Assembly (NCBI GenBank): GCA_903923795.1
Contig: CAIXYX010000092.1
Span: forward strand, 1-44,922
Length of the DNA: 44,922 bases
Reading direction: 5' to 3'
Source: an uncultured Microcaldota archaeon
GTDB taxonomy: Archaea; Micrarchaeota; Micrarchaeia; Anstonellales; Anstonellaceae
Positions within the stretch are counted from its first letter, which is position 1. The number at the start of each line of letters is the position of its first letter. The position numbers were made by a program, and so were the translations under genes. The notes beneath the pieces are model-generated. The model did no database searches. It saw nothing but the letters and a program-made list of their open reading frames with translations, and had not been told where the DNA came from. Shown here piece after piece: positions 8,577 to 16,546 of the stretch.

Positions 8577-9281
8577 ATGAAAGAAAACGAACTCGCGCCC
8601 ATTCTGTCGGCTGTTCGAACAGGCCGGCCGCTTGTTCTTCTCGACGACGAGAAGCGGGAAGGCGAAGCGGATTTGGTTTTCCATGCGAAATATGCCACAC
8701 AGGAGAACATATGCTTGATGAGAAAAGAGGCTGGCGGGCTGATTTGCCTGGCAACTGACGACAAGACTGCCGGGGACCTGGGCATAGGATTTTCGGTTGA
8801 TGAGCTGCGCACGAGCGGCAACTTGACATACCGGCAACTTGCAATAGACAAAACACCTTACGGGGATGCACCCGCCTTTTCGTTGTGGATAAACAGCCGC
8901 AAGACTTTCACTGGGATAACCGACAATGACAGGAGCAGGACAATCACCGAATTCGAGAAGATGATAAACGGGGGGAAGATGGTGAATGACGGGAAGAAGG
9001 CGGATGACGAAAAGAAAGACATGCGCGAAACTTTTGTCTCCTCGTTCTATGCCCCGGGCCATGTGCCATTGCTCATTTCGAGGACATTGGCGAAAAGAAG
9101 CGGACACACCGAATTGGTTGTGGCGCTGGCTTTGGCCGCGAAGATGACGCCTGCCATGGTCATCTGCGAAATTCTGGATGACGATGGAAATGCCATGGCT
9201 TGGAAGAAAGTGAGGGCTTTGGCGGCCTCGAAAGCTTGGGCTGTGGCGGAAGGGCCTATCTTGAAAAAGAGACTGGGATAG
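8577..9281 (+). CDS. ribB: 3,4-dihydroxy-2-butanone 4-phosphate synthase
   Basis: RibB converts ribulose 5-phosphate to formate and 3,4-dihydroxybutanone 4-phosphate, the four-carbon donor for lumazine. The 234-residue protein has the family motifs LLDDEKREGEADLVF (acidic metal loop), TGITDNDRSRTITEF, and a C-terminal HTELVVALA followed by PAMVICEILDDDGNAM. A Lys/Asp-rich insertion of about 20 residues (around 130-150) lies between the ITD loop and the next strand. It is a stand-alone synthase, not fused to RibA, which has its own gene at 11148. It is separated from the ribCHAD cluster by a minus-strand gene. Confidence 0.93.
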   Translation: MKENELAPILSAVRTGRPLVLLDDEKREGEADLVFHAKYATQENICLMRKEAGGLICLATDDKTAGDLGIGFSVDELRTSGNLTYRQLAIDKTPYGDAPAFSLWINSRKTFTGITDNDRSRTITEFEKMINGGKMVNDGKKADDEKKDMRETFVSSFYAPGHVPLLISRTLAKRSGHTELVVALALAAKMTPAMVICEILDDDGNAMAWKKVRALAASKAWAVAEGPILKKRLG

Positions 9282-9299
9282 CCAAGGCCGCTTCTTTGT

Positions 9300-9917
9300 T
9301 TAATTTATCGTCTTCTTCTCGCGCACCAAGTCATCGAATCTTTCGACCAGCTCGTAGTATTCCTTGGACTGCTGCTTCAGCGCCTCGATCTTGCTGTCCA
9401 AAGCCATGAAAACGCCTTCGTCGAGCTTTGAGCGGGAGGAATGTATCTGCCGGTGGATATTATCCAGATAAACGTAATGGGCATCGACAGTTGCGGCGTC
9501 ATCATGTATTTTCACCCACAACAGAGAATTCTTGAGCCTGGTCTTGCGACCGTTGCCATCTATGAATTCTTCGAGCGTTTTGATGTTGTCGGAGAGATCC
9601 TTCTCAAATGGATTGAGCCAGCTCTCGACGTTCTCGCGGATCTTCTCCGAGCGGTCCATCGAGCTTGGCCCATGGAGGAGGCCTTCTGTCTTGGATGAGG
9701 AGAGGGCGAGATTGAGGCGGGTGTTAATGAGAACAACGGCGTTCGGAATGGCGGCCACGCTCTTGGCGATGGTGACGACACGGGGATTGACCAGGTCTGA
9801 TTTCGCCCGGGCGGAAGAGTCTTTGACTGCGATGACATTTGACCTGAGCGCGAGATTCTGCATGGAAATGTTCGGGTTTTTGAGATTCAGTGCGGCGGTA
9901 TTGTTGTTCATGTCCAT
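9300..9917 (-). CDS. Hypothetical helical protein between ribB and ribC
   Basis: A 205-residue protein with no recognised domain. The first 90 residues are Asn/Ala/Val-rich; the C-terminal half is mostly charged helix and probably coiled coil (NPFEKDLSDNIKTLEEF; LDSKIEALKQQSKEYYELV). The start at 9917 is preferred: GAGGCGAT lies just upstream on the minus strand, whereas the longer reading frame adds a basic, unconserved-looking leader of 28 residues. It interrupts the riboflavin genes on the opposite strand. Function unknown. Confidence 0.6.
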   Translation of the reverse strand: MDMNNNTAALNLKNPNISMQNLALRSNVIAVKDSSARAKSDLVNPRVVTIAKSVAAIPNAVVLINTRLNLALSSSKTEGLLHGPSSMDRSEKIRENVESWLNPFEKDLSDNIKTLEEFIDGNGRKTRLKNSLLWVKIHDDAATVDAHYVYLDNIHRQIHSSRSKLDEGVFMALDSKIEALKQQSKEYYELVERFDDLVREKKTIN

Positions 9918-10131
9918 AACATCGCCTCTAATCCACTTTAGTTGTGTTTCACCGTCAATTCTTGTCGCCGTTCTTTTTCTGTGCCGTCTTTCTTCACTCA
10001 TTCCTCTTTTTCATGCCCCGACGAGGCCTTTGCATGCCCCCTCGTGACCTTCTTCATTGGGTGCAATCGAAATAATGAGAATTTATAAGCTTAAGTTCAG
10101 GTGTCGGGCTGGATGGCGGGCGGCGGCTGTG

Positions 10132-10141
10132 CTTTTATATG
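10132..10141 (+). promoter_or_regulatory. TATA-like box of the ribC-ribH-ribA-ribD cluster
   Basis: CTTTTATATG would start transcription near 10162, leaving a leader of about 30 nt before ribC that contains its GAGGGA Shine-Dalgarno. The rest of the gap 9918-10194 shows no gene; a second AT-rich box (AATTTATAAG near 10080) could act on either strand. No FMN-riboswitch-like sequence is seen. Confidence 0.45.
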
Positions 10142-10194
10142 CCGGATGCGCAAATTTGGATAGAGACAGATAGCAGAATAACGAGGGAAATGAT

Positions 10195-10695
10195 TTGAGC
10201 GCACATGTGAAAATCGGCGTGGTCGACACCACCTTCTCGACAGTGGATATGGGAGCCATAGCGCTGGACGAGTTGAAGAAGTCTTTTCCGAAAGTCCAGG
10301 TTATACGCCGAACCGTGCCCGGGTTCAAGGATTTGGCGGTCGAATGCCAGCGCTTGCTCAAAAACGAGAAATGCGATATCGCCCTCGCGCTCGGCATGGT
10401 AGGCTCTGCACTCATTGACACACAATGCGCACATGAAGCGAGCCTTGGCATACAGATGGCCAAGATGAACACCAGCAAGCATATTGTGGAAGTTTTCGTG
10501 CACATGAATGAGGCCAAGAAAAAGGAGGATGGCTCGATTGACGAAGCCGATCTTCTCGCGCTCTGCGAAGACCGCACCCGCAAACATGTGCATAATGCTG
10601 TTTGGCTCGTGACTGATCCGGAACAACTTGTCAAGAGAGCCGGAACCGGAAGACGGCAGGGAAGGGCAGACGTGGGCGGCGTGAAAAAGAAGTGA
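10195..10695 (+). CDS. ribC: Archaeal riboflavin synthase
   Basis: The archaeal-type riboflavin synthase, unrelated to bacterial RibE and a relative of lumazine synthase, dismutes 6,7-dimethyl-8-ribityllumazine to riboflavin. The 166-residue protein matches the family pattern throughout: KIGVVDTTFSTVDMGA, RRTVPGFKDLAVECQRLL, CDIALALGMVGS, CAHEASLGIQMA and a C-terminal AGTGRRQGRADVG. The start is a TTG at 10195: the nearby in-phase ATG alternatives would cut the conserved first strand, and GAGGGA lies 6 nt upstream. First gene of a tight cluster; ribH starts 12 nt after its stop. Confidence 0.93.
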   Translation: MSAHVKIGVVDTTFSTVDMGAIALDELKKSFPKVQVIRRTVPGFKDLAVECQRLLKNEKCDIALALGMVGSALIDTQCAHEASLGIQMAKMNTSKHIVEVFVHMNEAKKKEDGSIDEADLLALCEDRTRKHVHNAVWLVTDPEQLVKRAGTGRRQGRADVGGVKKK

Positions 10696-10707
10696 GAGGG
10701 AGAGATT

Positions 10708-11151
10708 ATGTCAAATTCACCAGCATCAAATAGCAAATCAATCGCCATTGCAGTGGCCGACTTCAACGACGACATCACCGCAAGAATGCTTGCGCAGGCC
10801 GAAGACGAGGCCAAGAAGAACAGTGCACACATAGTCAAAGTGATTCACGTGCCCGGCGCATATGATTTGCCGCTAATTGTTGCCACACTTCTCGAGCGTG
10901 ATGATGTGGAAGCTGTAGTTGCTTTGGGCGCAGTCATAAAGGGAGAGACAGACCATGATAAAGTGATTGTCAAAATCTGCGCAAAACAATTGAGCGATTT
11001 GGCCATCGAAACAAACAAGCCGGTTGGGATGGGCATCATCGGCCCCGGCGCGACGCACGCGCAGGCGCAGGCGAGAGCAGATGAGTATGCAAGAAGGGCG
11101 GTTTCGGCTGCATTGCGAGTCATTGATGCGCAAATGGAGGCGGAAGAATGA
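10708..11151 (+). CDS. ribH: 6,7-dimethyl-8-ribityllumazine synthase
   Basis: Lumazine synthase condenses dihydroxybutanone phosphate with the ribitylaminouracil to form the lumazine substrate of RibC. The 147 residues show VADFNDDITARML (substrate loop), HVPGAYDLPLIVATL, ALGAVIKGETDHDK with the catalytic histidine, and KPVGMGIIGPGATHAQA. A purine-rich GAGAGGGAGAG Shine-Dalgarno precedes the ATG. The stop overlaps the start of ribA by 4 nt, implying translational coupling. Confidence 0.95.
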   Translation: MSNSPASNSKSIAIAVADFNDDITARMLAQAEDEAKKNSAHIVKVIHVPGAYDLPLIVATLLERDDVEAVVALGAVIKGETDHDKVIVKICAKQLSDLAIETNKPVGMGIIGPGATHAQAQARADEYARRAVSAALRVIDAQMEAEE

Positions 11152-11786
11152 CCTCTTTAGCTGCTAATCAGAATCACCAGAACAACAAGGTCTGCAAATG
11201 CCACGAATTGGAATTAGTGGCCAAGACCACTCTGCCGAGCAAATACGGCAAATTCAACCTCTGGGCTTATCAGGAGAAAAAAGGCCCGACACATCTTGCT
11301 TTATTCACAGGCAAAGTGAAGGACGGGCGAGAGGTGCCGGTGCGAATACATTCCGAATGCGTCACAGGAGATGCGCTCGGCTCATTGCGGTGCGACTGCG
11401 GCCCGCAGTTGGAGGCGGCTCTGCGGTATATACAAGAGAACGGAGCGGGCGTGCTGATTCACATGGACCAGGAGGGGCGCGGCATAGGCTTGGCGAACAA
11501 GATGAGGGCTTACGCTTTGCAGGACAAGGGAATGGACACTGTGGAGGCCAATCTGGAACTTGGATTTGTCGAGGACAAGAGGGATTATTCTTCTGCCGCC
11601 TGCATATTGCACAATTTGGGCGTGAAGTCGGTTGTAATGCTCACAAATAATCCGAAAAAGATTGAAGCGATGAAAAAATGCGGAGTGAAGGTGGAGGGAC
11701 GAAAGCCGCTCGTCATGCCGATTCACCCGCTCAACAAACGGTATATGATGACGAAGCGGGACAAAATGGGCCACATGCTTGAGTGA
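11148..11786 (+). CDS. ribA: GTP cyclohydrolase II
   Basis: The bacterial-type first enzyme of riboflavin synthesis opens GTP to the diaminopyrimidinone phosphate and releases formate. The 212-residue protein contains the zinc motif SECVTGDALGSLRCDCG, the acid/base segment HMDQEGRGIGLANKMRAY, and SVVMLTNNPKKIEAM. Most archaea use GTP cyclohydrolase III (ArfA) here, so this points to the bacterial route. It overlaps ribH by ATGA; ribD follows after 11 nt. Confidence 0.95.
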   Translation: MTSLAANQNHQNNKVCKCHELELVAKTTLPSKYGKFNLWAYQEKKGPTHLALFTGKVKDGREVPVRIHSECVTGDALGSLRCDCGPQLEAALRYIQENGAGVLIHMDQEGRGIGLANKMRAYALQDKGMDTVEANLELGFVEDKRDYSSAACILHNLGVKSVVMLTNNPKKIEAMKKCGVKVEGRKPLVMPIHPLNKRYMMTKRDKMGHMLE

Positions 11787-11797
11787 GCGGAGATTAA

Positions 11798-13006
11798 TTG
11801 AGCGAAGGGGGCGGGCTGGAGATGGAAAAACTGGATGATATTTTTTTCATGCGCCGCTGCCTCTCGCTGGCGAAGCTCGGCAGGCCAAGCCCGAACCCGT
11901 TCGTCGGCGCCGTAATTGTGCGGAATGGAAGAATAATCGGGAGTGGATGGCATCATGCGGCTGGAAAAAAACACGCCGAAGTCGAAGCTATTTTGGATGT
12001 TGAAAAGAAGTTTGGAAAATCAAAAGCCCGCTCTCTTCTCGCCTCATCGACTCTTTACGTTAATCTCGAGCCGTGCAATCATTTTGGACGGCAGCCGCCG
12101 TGCACGAAAGCAATTCTCGAGCATAATATTCCACGGGTGGTTTTCGCCATGCTGGACCCGAACCCAAATGTGCGGGGCGGAGGAGAAAAGAAATTGAGGG
12201 TGCATGGCATTCGCACTTCTTCTGGCGTGCTGGAAGATGAGGCGCGTGAGCTGAACAAGGCGTTTGCAAAACAGGCCACGACCGGCTTGCCTTATCTCAC
12301 CTTGAAGATGGCCCGCACAGCAGATGGAAGATATATTACTCATGCCGGCGAGCCGAGATGGATTTCCGGGCCGCAGGCGCGAAAGATGGTTCATCAGATG
12401 CGGGATAAAGCCGGCGCGCTCATTGTGGGCATAGGAACGGTTTTGGCCGATGACCCGCAGCTCACAACACGCTTGGCGGGAAAGGCGATTGGGCATGACC
12501 CGATGCGCGTCATCATCGACGAGGAATTGGAGATTCCGCTGAACGCCAAAGCGCTCAAGGACAAGAATGCGATGATTGTTTGCGGCCGAAGCGCGGCCGA
12601 TGGTGCGAAGAAGGCGAAAAAGAGACAGATAGAAAAGAAAAAGAGAATCAAGGTTTTCACGGCGCCGATTCTGCGAACCGCGAAAAAGGCATCAACCGGC
12701 CATCCGCTCCTCGACATTTCACATGTTTTGCGCCATCTGTCTGCGCGCGGCATCGACCACGTGCTGTGCGAGGGCGGGCCTTCTCTGGCAGCATCGTTGA
12801 TTGAAAACAAACTTGTGGATGAGCTGCTTTTGTTCACGGCGCCAAAGCGAAAGAAAAGCGCGGGCGGCAGGGCGGGCGGAATGAAAACATTTAAGCCGAC
12901 CGAATCCGAGCTTAGGCTCAATCGCGCAATCATCAAGCATATGAAAGCCGCTCTTGGGAAAAAAGTCGGGGCCGACCGTTTGAGCATATATCATCCGTCA
13001 GATTGA
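11798..13006 (+). CDS. ribD: Bifunctional pyrimidine deaminase/reductase RibD
   Basis: RibD carries two domains that deaminate and then reduce the product of RibA. The deaminase domain (about residues 1-155) has GRPSPNPFVGAVIV, HAEVEAIL with the zinc histidine and glutamate, and LEPCNHFGRQPPCTKAIL with the zinc cysteines. The reductase domain (about 165-395) has LPYLTLKMARTADGRYI, a GTVLADDPQLTTR loop and VLCEGGPSLAASLIE. I take the TTG at 11798 because GGAG lies 5 nt before it; ATG 11822 is the alternative. The insertion of Lys-rich sequence in the reductase (around 260-285) is unusual. Last gene of the cluster. Confidence 0.93.
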   Translation: MSEGGGLEMEKLDDIFFMRRCLSLAKLGRPSPNPFVGAVIVRNGRIIGSGWHHAAGKKHAEVEAILDVEKKFGKSKARSLLASSTLYVNLEPCNHFGRQPPCTKAILEHNIPRVVFAMLDPNPNVRGGGEKKLRVHGIRTSSGVLEDEARELNKAFAKQATTGLPYLTLKMARTADGRYITHAGEPRWISGPQARKMVHQMRDKAGALIVGIGTVLADDPQLTTRLAGKAIGHDPMRVIIDEELEIPLNAKALKDKNAMIVCGRSAADGAKKAKKRQIEKKKRIKVFTAPILRTAKKASTGHPLLDISHVLRHLSARGIDHVLCEGGPSLAASLIENKLVDELLLFTAPKRKKSAGGRAGGMKTFKPTESELRLNRAIIKHMKAALGKKVGADRLSIYHPSD

Positions 13007-13119
13007 TAGAATATCACCCGTAATCCGCCAGCCCATAACAACATTTATATTGAATAAGAATGATTTGTATTCCACTCATTGATTATCGGGCCTTTTGAAA
13101 AAGAGGCGGGTGGTTCTGC

Positions 13120-14571
13120 ATGAAATGGTCGTTCATATTCGCGTTTTTGGCCGTCGGTCTTCTCCTCCTCTCTGGCTGCACCATACTGCACACCCAAACA
13201 CAGGAATTCAAGGAGGACGGCACGTCGACAATGACACTCGATCACAAGTTAGCCATGCCGAACGCCGAGATGGACAAGCTGCGCACTCTCGTCAGCTCAA
13301 TGATTCCGATAAGTGACCTCAATTACCGCCTCGCGCAAAGGCTCATCCAGCGCTCGAATGAGGCGTATGCCGCGGCGCTCTGCGACAATATGAAGAACGC
13401 CACATGCACAGTCGGCGCGGACAACACGGTCCACGTAGTGGCGAACCTGGGACCGGACAGCGGATTGTACACCATAACGACCGCGAACGACACATCCAAC
13501 GCCTCGGCGCCGGTGGAAGTCAAGACTTACACAATCAACAAAATCCCGAGCGTGTATTACTTCTCGGCCCGCAACAAGACATCGAGCGAGTGGGGCCTCG
13601 GAGTGATAAAGAGCATCACCAACAAATTCAAGACCACGCTGCCGTCTGACATAGACTCGGTAATAACGGCCAATTACTACTGCATGGGCATGAGCCCGTA
13701 CTCGTGCGAGGTGATGGGCAACAGCGGCAACACCATCGACATAAATCTGAGCGCGACCTCGAGCGGCTTCTCTTCCCCAAGCAAACTGGTCTGGGCGGGC
13801 TGCAGCGCGCGCAACGAATCAGACATCAATGACATGAACGACACGGAGGCTGCTGCGGTCGTGACCAAGAAAGTCATGGTCGGCAAGACGCCGAACGCGG
13901 GCGGACTTGGCATATCGGTCGCCTGCCCGGGCGGCGCGAGCAACACCCTCGTTGTTGTGACCGAGAGCAAATACACGCCAGGATACAACACTGTCTACGC
14001 CTACTCTTTGCTGAACAAAGAGGCCATCAAGGCAGTGGCGTTGCTCTACCTCGACACGCTCGAGCAGAACGCGTTGAATCAGACGGTCAACAACACATAC
14101 ATTAAGGGCTCGACCCTCGACATGCTCACCCTTGATCTGGCGACCGGCAAATTCACCAATGCAAGCACCATCAAGGAGATGGATGATGGCATCCAGAAAT
14201 ACCAGACACAGACAGATACATACGGAATAGCCCTCGACGTGCAGGTGTCGTATTCCGCCCAATTCCCAGACCATGTGGCGAATGCCACGGGCGGGAGCGG
14301 CACGAGCATACCGGTGAGCAACAACAAGATAACGCTCACACTGCATGACCTGGCGCTTTTGGGCAAAGGCCCCATAGTGGTGAAGACCACCCGCCCGCTT
14401 CCGCCGTCGAACAACAAGATTTTCGGCATGGACCCCATCATCTTGTTCGGAGGCGCGATTGCCGGGCTGATAGTCATCGTCGGCCTTGTGCTTGTGCTCA
14501 CGCGCAGGCCGAAAGAGCCCGCCGGCACCCCCATGCCCCCGACAAGCTTTGCCGACACGGGACGGCGGTGA
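13120..14571 (+). CDS. Membrane-anchored lipoprotein, paralogue 1 (LppM-like topology)
   Basis: A 483-residue exported protein. The N-terminus is a signal sequence ending in LLLLSGC (lipobox, Cys20), followed directly by a strand motif FKEDGTSTMTL; the C-terminus has one membrane helix (about residues 440-462) and a short basic/proline tail. Six further cysteines occur in three pairs (CDNMKNATC; CMGMSPYSC; WAGC with VACPG). Other blocks shared with its two neighbours are TYTINKIPSVYYFS, YSAQFPDHV and LALLGKGPIVVKT. The lipobox, beta-rich body and C-terminal helix recall bacterial LppM/DUF3153, but only in general shape. GGTGG lies 6 nt before the ATG, and CATTTATATT near 13041-13050 is a likely TATA box. 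Many N-glycosylation sequons (NAT, NDT, NKT) fit an outer-surface location. Function unknown. Confidence 0.8.
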   Translation: MKWSFIFAFLAVGLLLLSGCTILHTQTQEFKEDGTSTMTLDHKLAMPNAEMDKLRTLVSSMIPISDLNYRLAQRLIQRSNEAYAAALCDNMKNATCTVGADNTVHVVANLGPDSGLYTITTANDTSNASAPVEVKTYTINKIPSVYYFSARNKTSSEWGLGVIKSITNKFKTTLPSDIDSVITANYYCMGMSPYSCEVMGNSGNTIDINLSATSSGFSSPSKLVWAGCSARNESDINDMNDTEAAAVVTKKVMVGKTPNAGGLGISVACPGGASNTLVVVTESKYTPGYNTVYAYSLLNKEAIKAVALLYLDTLEQNALNQTVNNTYIKGSTLDMLTLDLATGKFTNASTIKEMDDGIQKYQTQTDTYGIALDVQVSYSAQFPDHVANATGGSGTSIPVSNNKITLTLHDLALLGKGPIVVKTTRPLPPSNNKIFGMDPIILFGGAIAGLIVIVGLVLVLTRRPKEPAGTPMPPTSFADTGRR

Positions 14572-14577
14572 AGTAAA

Positions 14578-14632
14578 ATCGTTTGTTTTATTTTTTCAAT
14601 TTAAATTTTGATTTTATTTTTCAAATTTAGAA
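14578..14632 (+). terminator. T-rich intergenic tract between lipoprotein paralogues 1 and 2
   Basis: Several runs of four to six T follow paralogue 1, consistent with archaeal termination. The same AT-rich stretch (TTTAAATTTT) may also hold the promoter of paralogue 2. Confidence 0.4.
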
Positions 14633-14662
14633 GATGAACAATTGACGAATGGTGGTGGCTCT

Positions 14663-16138
14663 ATGAAATATCCGGTTTTGACATCGGTGTTCGCGCTTTG
14701 CGCATTGCTTCTGATAAGCGGTTGCGTCAACCTCAACCATGACACGACGCAGACTTTCAAATCCGACGGCACGTCGCAGCTGTCCATTGTGCACCAAATC
14801 GGCGTGAGCAAAGAGCTCGTCGGCGTGCTGGAAACATCAGTCAACAGCCAGGGCTACATGGGCTACGGCATACCAATCAAATACGTCGGATTGGCGGTCA
14901 AGCTGGTCGATTTGACGTTTGACAGCTATTCGAACACCATCTGCGATATGGCGAAGGGTTCGGCCAACTGCACGGTGGATTCGGAAGGCGCGGTGCATCT
15001 CACGGCGAACCTCAAGCCTGACACGGATTTCTACACAGTCAAAACCACCACAGACTGGGCAAATCTGCAGGAAGTCAAGACATATGAAATAGAGCGCGTG
15101 CCGACTGTCGCATACTTCGCGGCCAGCGGCAAGACCGGACGGGAATTCGGGCAGGCGTTTGTGAAGAAATTCGCCACACGCCTCAACGCCGGATTCGCGC
15201 CTCTCATAAACCAGTACATAGACACGGATTTCATCTGCATGCCGACCACGACCGGCAAGTATTCGTGCAGCGTGGTGTCCACAAGAAATGGCAATGCCCG
15301 ATTCAACATCACCAGCCCGATCTCCATCTACTCGATGTACTCGTCGAACCCGAAAGTCGTGTGGGCGGCATGCACGAACCACACCGAGGAGGAGCTGACC
15401 GACTTGGCGGGCTATCTGCCTGAGGGATATTATTACACAAAAGAAATCAACTCGAGCCTGCTGGCACCATATGTGCAGACCATCACACAGGTGGACAAGA
15501 CCCCGACATCGAAAGGCATCGACTTCACCGCTGCCTGCGCGGCAGACTCGAAGGGGCTTGTACTCGTCTATGAGGACTCGACATATGTGTATTCGGAGAA
15601 CTATTCTGACAGCATCGAGGTGCCGGTGAACAGCACCACATACATCCCCCTTATCTCGAAGGCGGATATTCTCGAGAATGTGTCGAGCGGATTGGACGAG
15701 CTCGCCAGCGACTCGGGCTTCACCTCGGCGACTGACAGATACGGGGCGAACATGTCGTATTACCTGCTCAACTTCGTAGATGGCAAATTAAGCCAGATGG
15801 ACTTTTCGGCCCTCAATGACACTTTGGGCAAGATGGAGGATGCGTCCAGCAAGGCCAACCTGAAAGTCAGCTTCACCTACTCCGCCCGCTTCCCCGACCA
15901 CGTGGTGAGCGCATATGTCGGCGAGAAGAAGGTGGCGCTTGACGGCGACGGCTTTATGCTCAATGTGGCGGACATGGCCGCTTTGGGCCGCGGGCGCATC
16001 ATAGTCAAAACCGAGCGCAGCCTCTCGCCATTCGGCGCGATGACATGGATGATTCCGATAGTTGTCATCCTGCTCGTCTTTGTATGGCTCGTTGTCAGAA
16101 AGGCCGCGGGCAAGGAGAAGAAAGAGAGGAAAAAATAA
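14663..16138 (+). CDS. Membrane-anchored lipoprotein, paralogue 2 (LppM-like topology)
   Basis: A 491-residue paralogue of the proteins at 13120 and 16547. The signal sequence ends in LLLISGC (Cys21), followed by FKSDGTSQLSIVHQIGVSKE. Cysteine pairs are CDMAKGSANC, CMPTTTGKYSC and WAAC with AAC. Shared blocks are TYEIERVPTVAYFA, YSARFPDHVVSA and MAALGRGRIIVKTERSLSPF, and a C-terminal membrane helix precedes a Lys-rich tail. The start at 14663 is chosen over an upstream TTG because GGTGGTGG lies 4 nt before it, and because the resulting length matches its paralogues. The start of its mature region is the one most like bacterial LppM. It is followed after 13 nt by a small membrane protein gene. 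Confidence 0.8.
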   Translation: MKYPVLTSVFALCALLLISGCVNLNHDTTQTFKSDGTSQLSIVHQIGVSKELVGVLETSVNSQGYMGYGIPIKYVGLAVKLVDLTFDSYSNTICDMAKGSANCTVDSEGAVHLTANLKPDTDFYTVKTTTDWANLQEVKTYEIERVPTVAYFAASGKTGREFGQAFVKKFATRLNAGFAPLINQYIDTDFICMPTTTGKYSCSVVSTRNGNARFNITSPISIYSMYSSNPKVVWAACTNHTEEELTDLAGYLPEGYYYTKEINSSLLAPYVQTITQVDKTPTSKGIDFTAACAADSKGLVLVYEDSTYVYSENYSDSIEVPVNSTTYIPLISKADILENVSSGLDELASDSGFTSATDRYGANMSYYLLNFVDGKLSQMDFSALNDTLGKMEDASSKANLKVSFTYSARFPDHVVSAYVGEKKVALDGDGFMLNVADMAALGRGRIIVKTERSLSPFGAMTWMIPIVVILLVFVWLVVRKAAGKEKKERKK

Positions 16139-16151
16139 ACGGGGTGAGTCT

Positions 16152-16406
16152 ATGCAGGAGAAAAATGTCCCGAGCCAGGCAATAGGCCTCGGGGTTTTCG
16201 TCGGCAGCGTGATGTACACCAAGCTGCTCTTGGCCGCAATTCTCGCCATCAGCGCCATTTCTGACATAGCTCTGTACATCGGCAGGGGCGGGATGCTTCA
16301 GCTAATCATGCTGGGCTTGGTGAAATTCGCTTTCGCCGCCATAGTCTATATGGATGTCAAGAATTCCGAGAGGGCCATGGAAAAGGAGCTCGGACGGCGG
16401 AAATAA
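16152..16406 (+). CDS. Small two-helix membrane protein, unknown
   Basis: An 84-residue protein with two hydrophobic helices (about residues 10-38 and 47-66) and a charged C-terminus (NSERAMEKELGRRK). The ATG at 16152 has GGTGA 4 nt upstream. It lies 13 nt after lipoprotein paralogue 2 and before paralogue 3, so it may work with them. The reading frame stays open upstream into paralogue 2, but the Shine-Dalgarno decides the start. No family recognised. Confidence 0.65.
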   Translation: MQEKNVPSQAIGLGVFVGSVMYTKLLLAAILAISAISDIALYIGRGGMLQLIMLGLVKFAFAAIVYMDVKNSERAMEKELGRRK

Positions 16407-16409
16407 GCC

Positions 16410-16450
16410 AAAAGCGCCGGGCTTTTCGTTTTTCTTTTTGTTTTTCCATA
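16410..16450 (+). terminator. Hairpin plus T-tract terminator
   Basis: AAAAGC-GCCGG-GCTTTT (16410-16426) can form a 6-bp stem and is followed by CGTTTTTCTTTTTGTTTTT. It ends the paralogue 2/small membrane protein transcript. Confidence 0.55.
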
Positions 16451-16515
16451 TTTTTCAAAGGTTTGCGGCGTTTCTCTCTGTTTTTTGGTTTTCTTCCCCA
16501 CGCCCCCAAGCTATC

Positions 16516-16529
16516 CATTAAAATGATTT
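16516..16529 (+). promoter_or_regulatory. TATA-like box of lipoprotein paralogue 3
   Basis: ATTAAAATGATTT is centred about 25 nt before the ATG at 16547 and favours that start. The ATG inside this stretch (16523) is an alternative start lacking a Shine-Dalgarno. Confidence 0.35.
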
Positions 16530-16546
16530 ATCCCCTTCTGCAAGCC

